The notes under the pieces were generated by a model. The model searched no databases. It had not been told where the DNA came from and saw nothing but the letters and a program-made list of their open reading frames with translations. From a virus, in IMG/VR virus record IMGVR_UViG_3300036863_000051, positions 1-47,616 of that record: a DNA stretch of 47,616 nt. One strand, 5' to 3'. This document shows, in pieces, positions 38,018 to 46,120 of the stretch (position 1 is the stretch's first letter; the number at the start of each line of letters is the position of its first letter). The translations under genes and the position numbers were made by a program.

Positions 38018-38211
38018 TGGGCGTTGACTTCGACCCTCGGTGGGAATGGATCCACGTTCCCGAACTCGGGAACCCTGACCAGTGGGTTCGCGGGCAGTGC
38101 AAGCATCTGGATATCGAGGAGGTCCATGCCGTCGACGGGGTGCTGGTCGCCGCCCTCTGCCTGACCTGCGACACGCAGTGGACCTTCCCCTACGACCCAC
38201 TGTTCCGATGA
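38017..38211 (+). CDS. Small zinc-site protein, 64 aa
   Basis: ATG 38017 within TGATG. GQCKHLDIEEVH and ALCLTCDTQWTF give a C-x-H plus CxxC metal site. Not recognised. Confidence 0.5.
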   Translation: MGVDFDPRWEWIHVPELGNPDQWVRGQCKHLDIEEVHAVDGVLVAALCLTCDTQWTFPYDPLFR

Positions 38212-38375
38212 GTCCCCGTCGCCTCCGCATCCCAGATTCTGTGGCCTGCAACATCGCAGGCTGCGACCAGCAGGCGGCGGTCGCCTTGACCCCGGCGCTT
38301 GGATTCTGCGCGGTGCACTGGCCGAAGTACGTGGCCTATGTCACCTGCTGGTGGCAGGCGATGCTAGCGCCATGA
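38208..38375 (+). CDS. Small Cys-containing protein, 55 aa
   Basis: ATGA-coupled. ACNIAGCDQQAAVALTPALG then FCAVHWPKYV form a likely zinc site (C-x4-C, C-x2-H). It leads directly into the terminase-linked HNH gene. Confidence 0.5.
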   Translation: MSPRRLRIPDSVACNIAGCDQQAAVALTPALGFCAVHWPKYVAYVTCWWQAMLAP

Positions 38376-38725
38376 GCCCATCCCGCATCTGCAATGGCCC
38401 AGCTAACGGCACTCCGCCCTGCCCCGCTCGGACGCTGGTCCCGGCCACGCCCGGCAGCAAGCAGGCATCACGCTGCCCCCCATGCAAGGCCCAATGGCAG
38501 GCCAACCGTGGCACCACCACCCAGCGCGGCTACGGCCCCGAACATCGTCGCCTTAGAGCCCAAGCCATCGCCACCTACCAGCCATCCGACCCATGCTGGC
38601 GCTGCGGCCAACCGCTCGGCCCCGACCCCTCAGTGCTCGACCTCGGTCACACCGACGACCGGACCGGCTGGATGGGCCTCGAACACGCGGCCTGCTCCCG
38701 TGGTCATCATCTCCCGATGGGGTAG
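38372..38725 (+). CDS. Terminase-associated HNH endonuclease
   Basis: ATGA-coupled; 117 residues. CWRCGQPLGPDPSVLDLGHT, then GLEHAACSRG is the HNH core with two zinc-binding CxxC pairs (CPPC earlier). HNH proteins next to terminase genes are common in HK97-type phages and take part in DNA packaging and cos cleavage. Unlike the homing cassettes it has no own promoter and sits in the usual packaging position. Confidence 0.82.
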   Translation: MSPSRICNGPANGTPPCPARTLVPATPGSKQASRCPPCKAQWQANRGTTTQRGYGPEHRRLRAQAIATYQPSDPCWRCGQPLGPDPSVLDLGHTDDRTGWMGLEHAACSRGHHLPMG

Positions 38726-38739
38726 GGGGGAGGATCGGC

Positions 38740-38784
38740 GACGCAAACGTGGGCACATCGGACGACCCCGCGCCCATTTGCGTC
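38740..38784 (+). other. Hairpin between HNH and small terminase (terminator or packaging site)
   Basis: GACGCAAA (38740-38747) pairs with TTTGCGTC (38777-38784). After a two-base bulge, TGGGC (38750-38754) pairs with GCCCA (38772-38776). A short TTTCC follows. A smaller hairpin CCGTT/AACGG lies at 38805-38820. Either may end early transcription or mark the terminase recognition (cos) region. Confidence 0.5.
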
Positions 38785-38828
38785 TTTCCGTGGTACCAGC
38801 CGCCCCGTTTTTGAGAACGGTGATTGTT

Positions 38829-39356
38829 GTGCCGAGAGCCAAGAAGACCGCCGGGACCGCAGTCGACAAACGCAACGGGCAGCGGACGTTGCTGGGCGTG
38901 ATCCCTGGGCTGAAGGTCGAGCGGTTCGATCCGCCTGAGGGATTGTGTGCCGCGGCCGTGGCGGCGTGGGAGGCGTTCTGGGTTGACCGGCAGGCTGTGC
39001 TGCTGACCCCGTCAGCGAAGGTGGTGCTGCTGCGGTGGGTTGATGCGCTGGACCGGTATTTCCGGACACTCGGCAAGGCCGACGAGGAGCCGACCTCGAC
39101 CGGCTCCCAGGGCCAGGAGGTTGAGAACCCGCTGTACAAGGTCGCCGACAAGGCGCGGGCGACGGTGGAGGCGTGCGAACGGCAGCTCGGCATCGGTGGG
39201 CTGAACGCCTCGCAGCTTGGTCTGGCAGCGATCAGCGAGGCGCGGTCGCTTCAGGACATGAACGCACGGTACGGAGGTTCCAGTGGCGACGGCGACCAGG
39301 TCGAGGAGCGGGACCCGCGCCGCCGCGCCATCAGGATCGCCCCGGGTTCCTCGTGA
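38829..39356 (+). CDS. terS: Terminase small subunit, P27 family
   Basis: GTG 38829 (MPRAKKT...) is preferred, with in-frame GTG 38820 as alternative; no strong Shine-Dalgarno is present. The 175-residue protein shows AAAVAAWEAFWVDRQAVLLT, VVLLRWVDALDRYFRTL, NPLYKVADKARATVEACER and LGIGGLNASQLGLAAI, the pattern of P27-like small terminases that bind phage DNA and present it to the large subunit. It overlaps the large subunit gene by 74 bases. Confidence 0.85.
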   Translation: MPRAKKTAGTAVDKRNGQRTLLGVIPGLKVERFDPPEGLCAAAVAAWEAFWVDRQAVLLTPSAKVVLLRWVDALDRYFRTLGKADEEPTSTGSQGQEVENPLYKVADKARATVEACERQLGIGGLNASQLGLAAISEARSLQDMNARYGGSSGDGDQVEERDPRRRAIRIAPGSS

Positions 39357-40911
39357 GCTTGGCTGCCTGAACTGTGGCTGGCATCCCAAGCGTGGGAAGC
39401 TGTGGCCAACGGAGGGACCGGTCGCGGTCCGCTGGATCCAGGAGAACCTGATCCAGCCGGAAGGGGACTTCTTCGGCCAGCCGTTCCTGTGTCGCGATGA
39501 CCAGAAGCTGTTCCTGTACCGCTGGTACGAATGCTGCGAGTCTTGTGGCTGGTGGCGCTACGACGAAGGCGTCCGCGGCGCGGCGACCGGGGACGGCAAG
39601 ACGACGCTCATCGCCGCGATCGGGCTGCTGGAGTTCGCCGGCCCACCACAGATCGCGCCGACCTCACCGATTGTGTCGGTCGCGGCGGCGGCGTTCGACC
39701 AGGCCGACGAGCTGTTCCGCAAGGCCGGGCAGATGGTCGGCGGCCAGCGGGACGAGATCACCGAGGCGCCGCTGTGCGGGTTCTTCGAGGTCTACGACAC
39801 TGAGATCCGCTTTCGCGACGGGCAGCCCGGGGTGCTGGAGCGGGTCGCCGCAGTGGCGGGAACCAACGAGGGTGGCCTGCCGAGCCTGTTCATCGGCGAC
39901 GAGCTCCACGAGTGGGGCGACATCGGGGACCGCAAGGCCCGTGTCCACACGGTGATCGGCAAGAGCACGAAGAAGCGTCGCACCGCCCGCGGGCCCGGCA
40001 GGATCCTCGACCTGTCCACCGCCGGGTTCGACGTGGATCACTCACTGCTCGGCGCGATGTACAAGCGTGGCAAGCGGGCGTTGCATAACCCGAGAGTCGC
40101 GCCGAAGCTGCTGTTCGACTGGCAGGAAGCCCCAGACGGATTGAACTACGACCGGGTCGTCGACCGGCGCAAGGCGGTGCGGGCGGCGTCGAAAGCGGCT
40201 GGGGTGCTGTGGGACGTGGAGTCCCGCGTCCGGGATTGGGGCAAGCCGGACATGCCCCGGCACGAGTGGATCCGCTACTACGCCAACCGATGGGTCGACG
40301 TCGTCGAGGATTCCTGGCTGAAGGACCACCCGGGCGCGTGGAGTGATTGCAAGGGCACCTGGACCTCGGATGACGCGAACCCGTGGGTGCTGGTCGTCGA
40401 CATGGCGTTGCGGCACGACTCGGTCGCGGTCAGCCGGGTCGAGCGGCTCCCCGATGGCAGGTTCCCGATCACTTCGCGGATCTGGCGGGCTGACGATCAT
40501 GGCGGCCGGATTCCCCACGACGACGTGTGGGCCTACATCCGCACCGGGGCGCGAGGGCTCGGGTTCCGTGGCGTGGTGTATGACCCTCGGTTCTTCGAGG
40601 TTCCGGCGCGGCTGCTCGAGGACGATGGGGTCCAGGTCATCGAGTTCGACCAGTCGCCGCAGCGGATGGCGCCGGCGTGTGGGCTGGCGTACCAGCTGAT
40701 CCTTGACCGGAAGGTCGTCCATGACGGCGACCCGGATCTTGCTGCGCATGTGAAGAACGCGGTGGCGGTCCCCCAAGAGCGTGGCGGGTTCACGCTCAAG
40801 AAGGGGAAGTCCAAGGGCCACATCGACGGGGCGATCACGTTATGCATGGGCGTGTGGATCCTGCACGAGGCGCCTGAGAAGCCGGCGCCGTTCCTGGCCG
40901 CATGGCGCTGA
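39283..40911 (+). CDS. terL: Terminase large subunit
   Basis: The 542-residue protein starts at GTG 39283. The ATPase domain has Walker A GAATGDGKTT (about 99-108) and Walker B LFIGDELHEW with D206-E207. The RNase H-like nuclease domain shows acidic residues D373 (LVVDMALRHDS), D434 (VVYDPRFFEV) and D515 (GHIDGAITL). It pumps and cuts DNA at the portal. The N-terminus carries unusual cysteine pairs (CLNCGWHP and CCESCGW), which could form a zinc site. Confidence 0.95.
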   Translation: MATATRSRSGTRAAAPSGSPRVPRELGCLNCGWHPKRGKLWPTEGPVAVRWIQENLIQPEGDFFGQPFLCRDDQKLFLYRWYECCESCGWWRYDEGVRGAATGDGKTTLIAAIGLLEFAGPPQIAPTSPIVSVAAAAFDQADELFRKAGQMVGGQRDEITEAPLCGFFEVYDTEIRFRDGQPGVLERVAAVAGTNEGGLPSLFIGDELHEWGDIGDRKARVHTVIGKSTKKRRTARGPGRILDLSTAGFDVDHSLLGAMYKRGKRALHNPRVAPKLLFDWQEAPDGLNYDRVVDRRKAVRAASKAAGVLWDVESRVRDWGKPDMPRHEWIRYYANRWVDVVEDSWLKDHPGAWSDCKGTWTSDDANPWVLVVDMALRHDSVAVSRVERLPDGRFPITSRIWRADDHGGRIPHDDVWAYIRTGARGLGFRGVVYDPRFFEVPARLLEDDGVQVIEFDQSPQRMAPACGLAYQLILDRKVVHDGDPDLAAHVKNAVAVPQERGGFTLKKGKSKGHIDGAITLCMGVWILHEAPEKPAPFLAAWR

Positions 40912-40926
40912 TGAAGGGGCAAGCAG

Positions 40927-41151
40927 ATGGCGATACGGGCGCTCGAGCGTGTCCCCGTCGACCAGATCGAAACCGAAGCCACCCAGATCCAGCCCGCCCG
41001 GGGCCTGCGCACCCTGCTCATCGGCATGTTCTACGCGATTGGATGGACAGCGGGGAAGGTCAGCGTCGGTGGACGGCTGGCGATGGCGGGCATCCGGCGT
41101 GGCTGGAAGGACGCCCGCGCCGGCCTGGACGGGCCCCGTGGCGGACGCTAA
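40927..41151 (+). CDS. Small protein between terminase and portal, 74 aa
   Basis: ATG 40927. A central segment is hydrophobic with a Gly/Ala pattern (GLRTLLIGMFYAIGWTAGKV) followed by a basic helix (RRGWKDARAGLDG). Possibly membrane-associated; small proteins at this site are common in actinophages. Not recognised. Confidence 0.5.
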   Translation: MAIRALERVPVDQIETEATQIQPARGLRTLLIGMFYAIGWTAGKVSVGGRLAMAGIRRGWKDARAGLDGPRGGR

Positions 41152-41173
41152 CGATGCGAGGACGGGGTGAGCG

Positions 41174-42610
41174 GTGGGGCTTCTGGAGCGGGTCGCTGAT
41201 GAAGCGCGAGCGCCACGCCACCGCGACCGGGCCGAGCGGCGGTCCTCCATCGACACGTGGATCAGCGACTACTTGATCCCGTCGGGGCTGTTCGGCTATG
41301 GCGGGAACCAGTACGGCTACGGTGGCTATGGTGGCGCGTATGGGCTGAACCAGACATGGCCTGGCGGTCGGGTCCAGGAGATCGCCGCGACCCTGCCCGG
41401 CTACATGGCGGCGTTGCGGACCTGCCCGCCAGCGTTCGCGGCGCAGCTGGTCCGCGGGCTGGTCCTGTCGCAGGCACGGCTGGTGTTCCGCAACGTCCCC
41501 GGCCATGCATTGACACCGCGACGGTTGTGGTCGAGTTCGGCGCTGGCACTGCTTGAGCGGCCATGGACGAATGCGACGACGGGTGAGCTGCTCTCCCTGA
41601 TGGAATGGCATGCGGGGCTGGCCGGCAACGCGTACGTGGTCCGGCGGCCGGGCCGGTTGCGGGTCCTGCGGCCTGACTGGGTCGCGATCCTGTACGGCTC
41701 CGACCTCGAGCCGGACAACCCGGCGCATGCGCTGGATGGCGAAGTGCTCGGCTACGTGTACGCCAACGGTGGGTTCGGGGTCGGCGAGCCGCAGACGCTT
41801 CGCCCCGCTGACGTGGCGCATTGGAGTCCGCTCCGCGACCCGGAATGCGCCGGCGTCGGGATGTCATGGATCACCCCGGCAGTCCGGGATATCCAGGGTG
41901 ACCGCGCCGCGACGGACCACAAACTCGCGTTCTTCAAGCAAGGCGCGACCCCGAACATGGTCGTCAAGGGCCTCCCGACCGACTTCACGCAGTTCAAGGA
42001 GATCGTGGAGCTGCTCGAGGAGGAACACGCCGGGGTCGCCAACGCCTACAAAACCTTGTACCTGTCCACCGGTGCGGACGTGACCGTGGTCGGCAAGGAC
42101 CTACAACAGATCGACTTCGCGAACGTGCAGGGCAAGGGCGAAACCCGCATCAGCGTGCTGTCGCGGGTGCCCGCCCCGATTCTGGGGGTCAGTGAGGGGC
42201 TGGCCGGCTCCAGCTTGAATGCGGGGAACCTCGGGGTCGCACGACGCAATTTCTCGGACGGATGGATCTACCCATCCCTGAAGAGCTTGGCGGCGGCGCT
42301 GGCACCGCTGGTGGCTGTCCCGTCGGATTCGGAGCTCTGGTTCGACGTCGCGGACATGCCGATCCTCCGGGAGGACGCCAAGGACGCCGCCGACATCGAG
42401 TTCGTCAAGGCGCAGACGATCCGCCAGCTCGTGGATGGCGGGTTCACGGCCGATTCGGTGATCGCCGCAGTGCAGGGCCAGAACATGGGATTGCTCGCGC
42501 ACACGGGCCTGACAAGCGTGCAGCTGAATCCCCCGAACAAGGCGCAGCCGCAGGCGGACGGGCAGGGCAACGGGCAGGTGCCGGCGGTGGCCGGCTCACA
42601 AGGAGCGTGA
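41174..42610 (+). CDS. Portal protein (HK97 family)
   Basis: GTG 41174; 478 residues. Typical portal features: GGRVQEIAATLPGYMAALRT, SLMEWHAGLAGNAYVVRRPG, DVAHWSPLRDPECAGVGMSW, DHKLAFFKQGATPNMVVKG, and the loop VPAPILGVSEGLAGSSLN. An N-terminal Gly/Tyr-rich stretch (YGGNQYGYGGYGGAYG) is unusual. It forms the dodecameric ring for DNA entry, between terminase and protease. Confidence 0.93.
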   Translation: MGLLERVADEARAPRHRDRAERRSSIDTWISDYLIPSGLFGYGGNQYGYGGYGGAYGLNQTWPGGRVQEIAATLPGYMAALRTCPPAFAAQLVRGLVLSQARLVFRNVPGHALTPRRLWSSSALALLERPWTNATTGELLSLMEWHAGLAGNAYVVRRPGRLRVLRPDWVAILYGSDLEPDNPAHALDGEVLGYVYANGGFGVGEPQTLRPADVAHWSPLRDPECAGVGMSWITPAVRDIQGDRAATDHKLAFFKQGATPNMVVKGLPTDFTQFKEIVELLEEEHAGVANAYKTLYLSTGADVTVVGKDLQQIDFANVQGKGETRISVLSRVPAPILGVSEGLAGSSLNAGNLGVARRNFSDGWIYPSLKSLAAALAPLVAVPSDSELWFDVADMPILREDAKDAADIEFVKAQTIRQLVDGGFTADSVIAAVQGQNMGLLAHTGLTSVQLNPPNKAQPQADGQGNGQVPAVAGSQGA

Positions 42611-42611
42611 C

Positions 42612-43601
42612 ATGGCGACGTGCGCAGACTGCGCAGCGCGGGCGCATCAGACCGGCGAGCGCGCTGTCGACAACACGGCGTGGGATGGCCCGGCGGCCAT
42701 GAGTCGCTGCGCGAATTCGGATACGCCCGCGTCGTGCTACGGGTCGATCTGCGCAGGCAAGAAGGCCGGTGACTCGAGCTTGCAGTCAAGCTGGGCGCTA
42801 CCGCACCACAAGAACGCGGGCGGCCCACCCAACGCTGCCGCGGCAAGATCGCACCTCCAGGCCCACCTCGCGTCGATCAACGCCGGGTCCGCCTCGGCCG
42901 ACCCGCCGACCGACAGCCTGTACCGGTCGATGGAGCTGGAGCTCCGCGAGGACGGGCAGGGCATGCCGACCCTGTTCGGCTACTTCGCCCTGTTCAACCG
43001 GTGGAACGAGATCAACTCGTTCTTCGAGGGCCGGTTCCTAGAGCGGAACCATTCCAAGTCGATGGATCGCACCTTCGCCACCGAGCGTGACGCGATGCGG
43101 GTGCTGTTCCAGCATGGCCGTGACCCGATGGCCGCCGACAAGCCGCTCGGCCCGCTCGCCACGCTGGAGGCGCAACGCAAGGGTGCCTACTACGAGGTGC
43201 CGCTGCTGGACACTCAGTATGTTCGGGAACTGCTGCCAGGGTTGCGCGCCGGCCTGTACGGGGCCAGCTACCGGTTCCAGGTCCGCGAGGAGTCCTGGAA
43301 CAAGAAGCCGGACCGTTCCGATTTCAACCCGGATGGGCTGCCGGAACGGACTATCCTCGACCAGTCGGTGCTCGAGCTTGGCCCGGTGACGTTCCCGGCC
43401 GAGCAGGACACCACCGCCGGGGTCCGGTCGTTGACCGACCGGTTCCTCGGCTTCGAAGACTTCACCGGGCGGGGAGACCAGCGGATGGCTCCTGGCGGTG
43501 ACCATGCCGACCCGTCAGGACACGACGAGACGGCTATCCAGGAAGCCCTCCACGCCCGCGACCGGACGTGGCGTCTCAGGAGAACCTTGCATGTCCACTA
43601 G
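42612..43601 (+). CDS. Prohead protease (HK97/S78-type) with Cys-rich N-terminus
   Basis: ATG 42612; 329 residues. The protease core (about 105-275) has TLFGYFALFNRWNEI, VLFQHGRDP with H168, and LYGASYRF with S219, the expected His/Ser of HK97-type maturation proteases. The N-terminal ~95 residues hold several cysteines (CADCAAR, CANSD, CYGSIC) and WALPHHKNAGGPPNAAAA, a segment seen in many actinophage proteases. It overlaps the capsid gene by 11 bases. Confidence 0.9.
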   Translation: MATCADCAARAHQTGERAVDNTAWDGPAAMSRCANSDTPASCYGSICAGKKAGDSSLQSSWALPHHKNAGGPPNAAAARSHLQAHLASINAGSASADPPTDSLYRSMELELREDGQGMPTLFGYFALFNRWNEINSFFEGRFLERNHSKSMDRTFATERDAMRVLFQHGRDPMAADKPLGPLATLEAQRKGAYYEVPLLDTQYVRELLPGLRAGLYGASYRFQVREESWNKKPDRSDFNPDGLPERTILDQSVLELGPVTFPAEQDTTAGVRSLTDRFLGFEDFTGRGDQRMAPGGDHADPSGHDETAIQEALHARDRTWRLRRTLHVH

Positions 43602-45180
43602 CTACAAGGCCACCATCGCCGCGGCCCTCGCCCGCAAGCACGGCCTCCCCATCGCCGGCTACGACCGGCACGGCCGCCCCCTGCCCATGATCGCCGGCGG
43701 GTCGACCACCGCCCCCGAGACCGACCCAACCTCCAACCTGCTCCCCCACACCCTCGAGGACCTGAAGGGCAAGACCCCCGAGGAGCTCCGCAACATCGTC
43801 GAGGTCCTGGACGCGCACCTGCGCGACATGCACCAGACCGAGACCGGCGAACTCCGCGACATGGACGGCGACACCCGCAAGGCGTTCGACCTGGGCTGCA
43901 AGGTCCGCGAGACCGCCATCGACATGGTCGAGGAGCACGAACGGATCTCCGCGATCTTCCGCCGCCGCCCCAAGGCCGTTGAGCGGGTCTACGCCAACAT
44001 CCGCCACGGCCTGGACGACACCGCCAGCGACGTCCGCAGGCTCACCAACCCGGAGGCCCGCGACCGGGCGCTGCGGATTCTCGACAGCCAGGCCAGCCGG
44101 GAGCTCACCGCCCCGCAGAAGGACGAGGTCGAACGGCAGGTCCGCCGTGACACCGACATCGCCCGGCGACTGCTCGTCACCGAGAACGAGCATTACCGCG
44201 AGGCGTGGATGCGGCTGGTCACCGACCCCAACGCCGGCATGACCCTCACCGACGATGAGCGGCAGGCCGTCCGGGCGTGGCAGGAATACCGGGCTATGGG
44301 CGAGGTCGCCCCCTCCGCAGGCGGGTTTGGGATTCCCGTCCTGATTGACCCGAGCATCATCCTTACGGCACAAGAGACGGACAACCCATTCCTCCAGCTT
44401 GCCCGGCAGGTCCCCGTCAACACCAACCTGTGGAAGGGCGTCAGCTCGGCCGGTGTGACCTGGGCGTTCCAGACGGAGGCTGCGGAGGTCACCGACAACG
44501 CCCCGACGCTGGCGCAGCCGAGCGTCACCGTTCATATGGCACGGGGATTTATTCCGTATTCGATAGAAGTTGGACAAGACTACCCAAGCTTCGCGAACGA
44601 GATGGCCACGCTGCTCGCCGCCGGGTACGACGAACTCCTGATCGACAAGTTCACCCGCGGGTCCGGCACCGGCGAGCCGCAGGGCCTACTGACCGCCCTG
44701 TCCGCCAACACCAACGTCCGCGTCCAGATCGCCTCCGCGCTGGCCGGCATCGGGACCGGCGACCCGTACAAGGTCTGGAAGGCCTTGCCGCAGAAGTACC
44801 GCCGCGGCGCTGCCTGGCTCATGTCGGTGGACGTCAACAACGCAATCCGGCAGCTCGGCACCTCCACCCAGTTCCACGCCTTCACCGCCAACCTGCGGGA
44901 GGAGTGGCTGGACGAGCTGTTCCGCAAGGGCGTCTACGAGTCGCCGTACATGCCGGACACGACCACCTCGACGGCAGCCACCATCGGCCTGGCGATCGTC
45001 GGCAACTTCCAGAACTACCTCATCGCCCGAAGGGGAGGTATGAGCGTAGAACTCGTGCCTCAGTTGTTCGCTTTGGCCAATAACCGGCCTTCTGGCCAAC
45101 GTGGCTGGTTTGCCTACGCGAGGATCGGTGCTGGCAGCGTGAACGACCTCGGGTTCCGGCTGTTGGTTCAGACTGGCTAA
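43591..45180 (+). CDS. Major capsid protein (HK97 fold) with N-terminal scaffold domain
   Basis: ATG 43591 follows CAGGAGAA; 529 residues, long for the family because residues about 1-250 form a helical delta/scaffold region (LEDLKGKTPEELRNIVEVLD, ERISAIFRRRPKAVERVYAN), cut near FGIPVLIDPS. The shell part shows FIPYSIEVGQDYPSF, GSGTGEPQGLLT and WLMSVDVNNAIRQL. Codon use changes sharply in two places: a short tract at about 44527-44590, over the conserved FIPYSIEVGQDY, and the final 150 bases from about 45028, which end in TAA next to the EndoVII cassette. Confidence 0.93.
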   Translation: MSTSYKATIAAALARKHGLPIAGYDRHGRPLPMIAGGSTTAPETDPTSNLLPHTLEDLKGKTPEELRNIVEVLDAHLRDMHQTETGELRDMDGDTRKAFDLGCKVRETAIDMVEEHERISAIFRRRPKAVERVYANIRHGLDDTASDVRRLTNPEARDRALRILDSQASRELTAPQKDEVERQVRRDTDIARRLLVTENEHYREAWMRLVTDPNAGMTLTDDERQAVRAWQEYRAMGEVAPSAGGFGIPVLIDPSIILTAQETDNPFLQLARQVPVNTNLWKGVSSAGVTWAFQTEAAEVTDNAPTLAQPSVTVHMARGFIPYSIEVGQDYPSFANEMATLLAAGYDELLIDKFTRGSGTGEPQGLLTALSANTNVRVQIASALAGIGTGDPYKVWKALPQKYRRGAAWLMSVDVNNAIRQLGTSTQFHAFTANLREEWLDELFRKGVYESPYMPDTTTSTAATIGLAIVGNFQNYLIARRGGMSVELVPQLFALANNRPSGQRGWFAYARIGAGSVNDLGFRLLVQTG

Positions 45181-45193
45181 GCCGGACATCTGG

Positions 45194-45199
45194 TATAAT
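45194..45199 (+). promoter_or_regulatory. Extended -10 promoter of the EndoVII gene
   Basis: TGG followed by a perfect TATAAT (45194-45199) lies just after the capsid stop. GACTGG at 45171-45176 is the nearest -35-like element. ACTGTC is not present at the spacing used by the other endonuclease cassettes. Confidence 0.65.
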
Positions 45200-45201
45200 G
45201 G

Positions 45202-45233
45202 TGAGGCGGGAGAGTTACTGCTCTCCCGCCTCA
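45202..45233 (+). other. 13-bp perfect stem-loop after the capsid gene
   Basis: TGAGGCGGGAGAG (45202-45214) and CTCTCCCGCCTCA (45221-45233) are exact inverted copies around TTACTG. It begins three bases after the TATAAT box, so it is at the 5' end of the EndoVII mRNA. It could also slow or stop transcription from the capsid operon. Confidence 0.8.
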
Positions 45234-45264
45234 GGCCACCACCCTGACGAGGAGGGCAACGGCC

Positions 45265-45918
45265 ATGACCGATCGTACCTGCGCATGCGGCGAACGAGCC
45301 GCAAACTCGAAAGGTCCGCCGCGCTGCGCCAGCTGCAAGCTGGAAGGGCGGCGTGCCTATCACCGTGATTACGAGCGAAATAGGCGCCGGGAGGAAGCCA
45401 GCCGCAAGGGATTCCCGCAGGCTGGGGACATCGTTACTGCTGACTGCCGCTGGTGCGAGCGTCCGTTTGATTACGTATCCTGCGGGCGGCCACGCTTCAA
45501 ATGTGATGCTTGCAAGAAGCGGAGTGGTGCGGCGCTGACCACGGCATGGGCGAAACGCAACCCCGATCGCGTCAGAACCAATCACCGTCGTTATCGTGCG
45601 ACGACAAACGGTAAGACGGCCGAGACGGCATACAACCGCGAGTATCGATTCCTCAAGTACGGAGTCGATCGCGCTTGGTTCGATGTGAAGCTGCTAGCGC
45701 AGGATGGCAGGTGCGCGATCTGTCGGACCGAGACGCCTGGTGGCAAGACCAACGCTTGGCATATCGACCATGACCGATCTTGCTGCGGGACACAGCAGGC
45801 TTGCGGTAAGTGCGTCCGCGGCATCCTCTGCGCCAAGTGCAACCAGGGCCTCGGCCAGTTCGATGACGATCCGCAGCGATTGCTGCAAGCGGCCACATAC
45901 CTGGCCAGTTTCGCCTGA
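45265..45918 (+). CDS. Recombination endonuclease VII family protein
   Basis: ATG 45265 follows GAGGAGGG; 217 residues. The C-terminal ~75 residues are a clear EndoVII domain: QDGRCAICRTETP, NAWHIDHDRSCCG, CGKCVRGILCAKCNQGLGQF, PQRLLQAATYL, with zinc cysteines and the catalytic HIDHD. The N-terminal part has extra cysteine pairs (CACGERA, CASCK, CRWCERPF, CDACKKR). EndoVII proteins resolve branched DNA and also occur as mobile free-standing nucleases in phages. Placement after the capsid gene with its own promoter and hairpin suggests the latter. Confidence 0.88.
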   Translation: MTDRTCACGERAANSKGPPRCASCKLEGRRAYHRDYERNRRREEASRKGFPQAGDIVTADCRWCERPFDYVSCGRPRFKCDACKKRSGAALTTAWAKRNPDRVRTNHRRYRATTNGKTAETAYNREYRFLKYGVDRAWFDVKLLAQDGRCAICRTETPGGKTNAWHIDHDRSCCGTQQACGKCVRGILCAKCNQGLGQFDDDPQRLLQAATYLASFA

Positions 45919-45933
45919 CCTGAGAGGAGACCA

Positions 45934-46110
45934 ATGGCCCAGGCATATGAGTACGACACGGTGCTTGCTGGCGACGCGGCGAGCTTTGAGTCCGCATTGG
46001 CGACTCAGGATGCGGCTGGTTGGGAGGTCGTCGGCTACTCAGGCACCTGGAACGGGACAAGTGGAAGCCAGCCGATCTTCTACACGGCACTGTTGCGTCG
46101 CCGCATCTGA
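45934..46110 (+). CDS. Small protein downstream of EndoVII, 58 aa
   Basis: ATG 45934 follows GAGAGGAG. Sequence MAQAYEYDTVLAGDAASFES then AAGWEVVGYSGTWNG and FYTALLRRR resembles small single-domain proteins with a WEVVGY strand. Codon use (GCA TAT, ACT, GGT, TCA, AGT) matches the EndoVII cassette, not the following genes, so it probably came with it. Confidence 0.55.
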   Translation: MAQAYEYDTVLAGDAASFESALATQDAAGWEVVGYSGTWNGTSGSQPIFYTALLRRRI

Positions 46111-46120
46111 GAGGAGTCGC

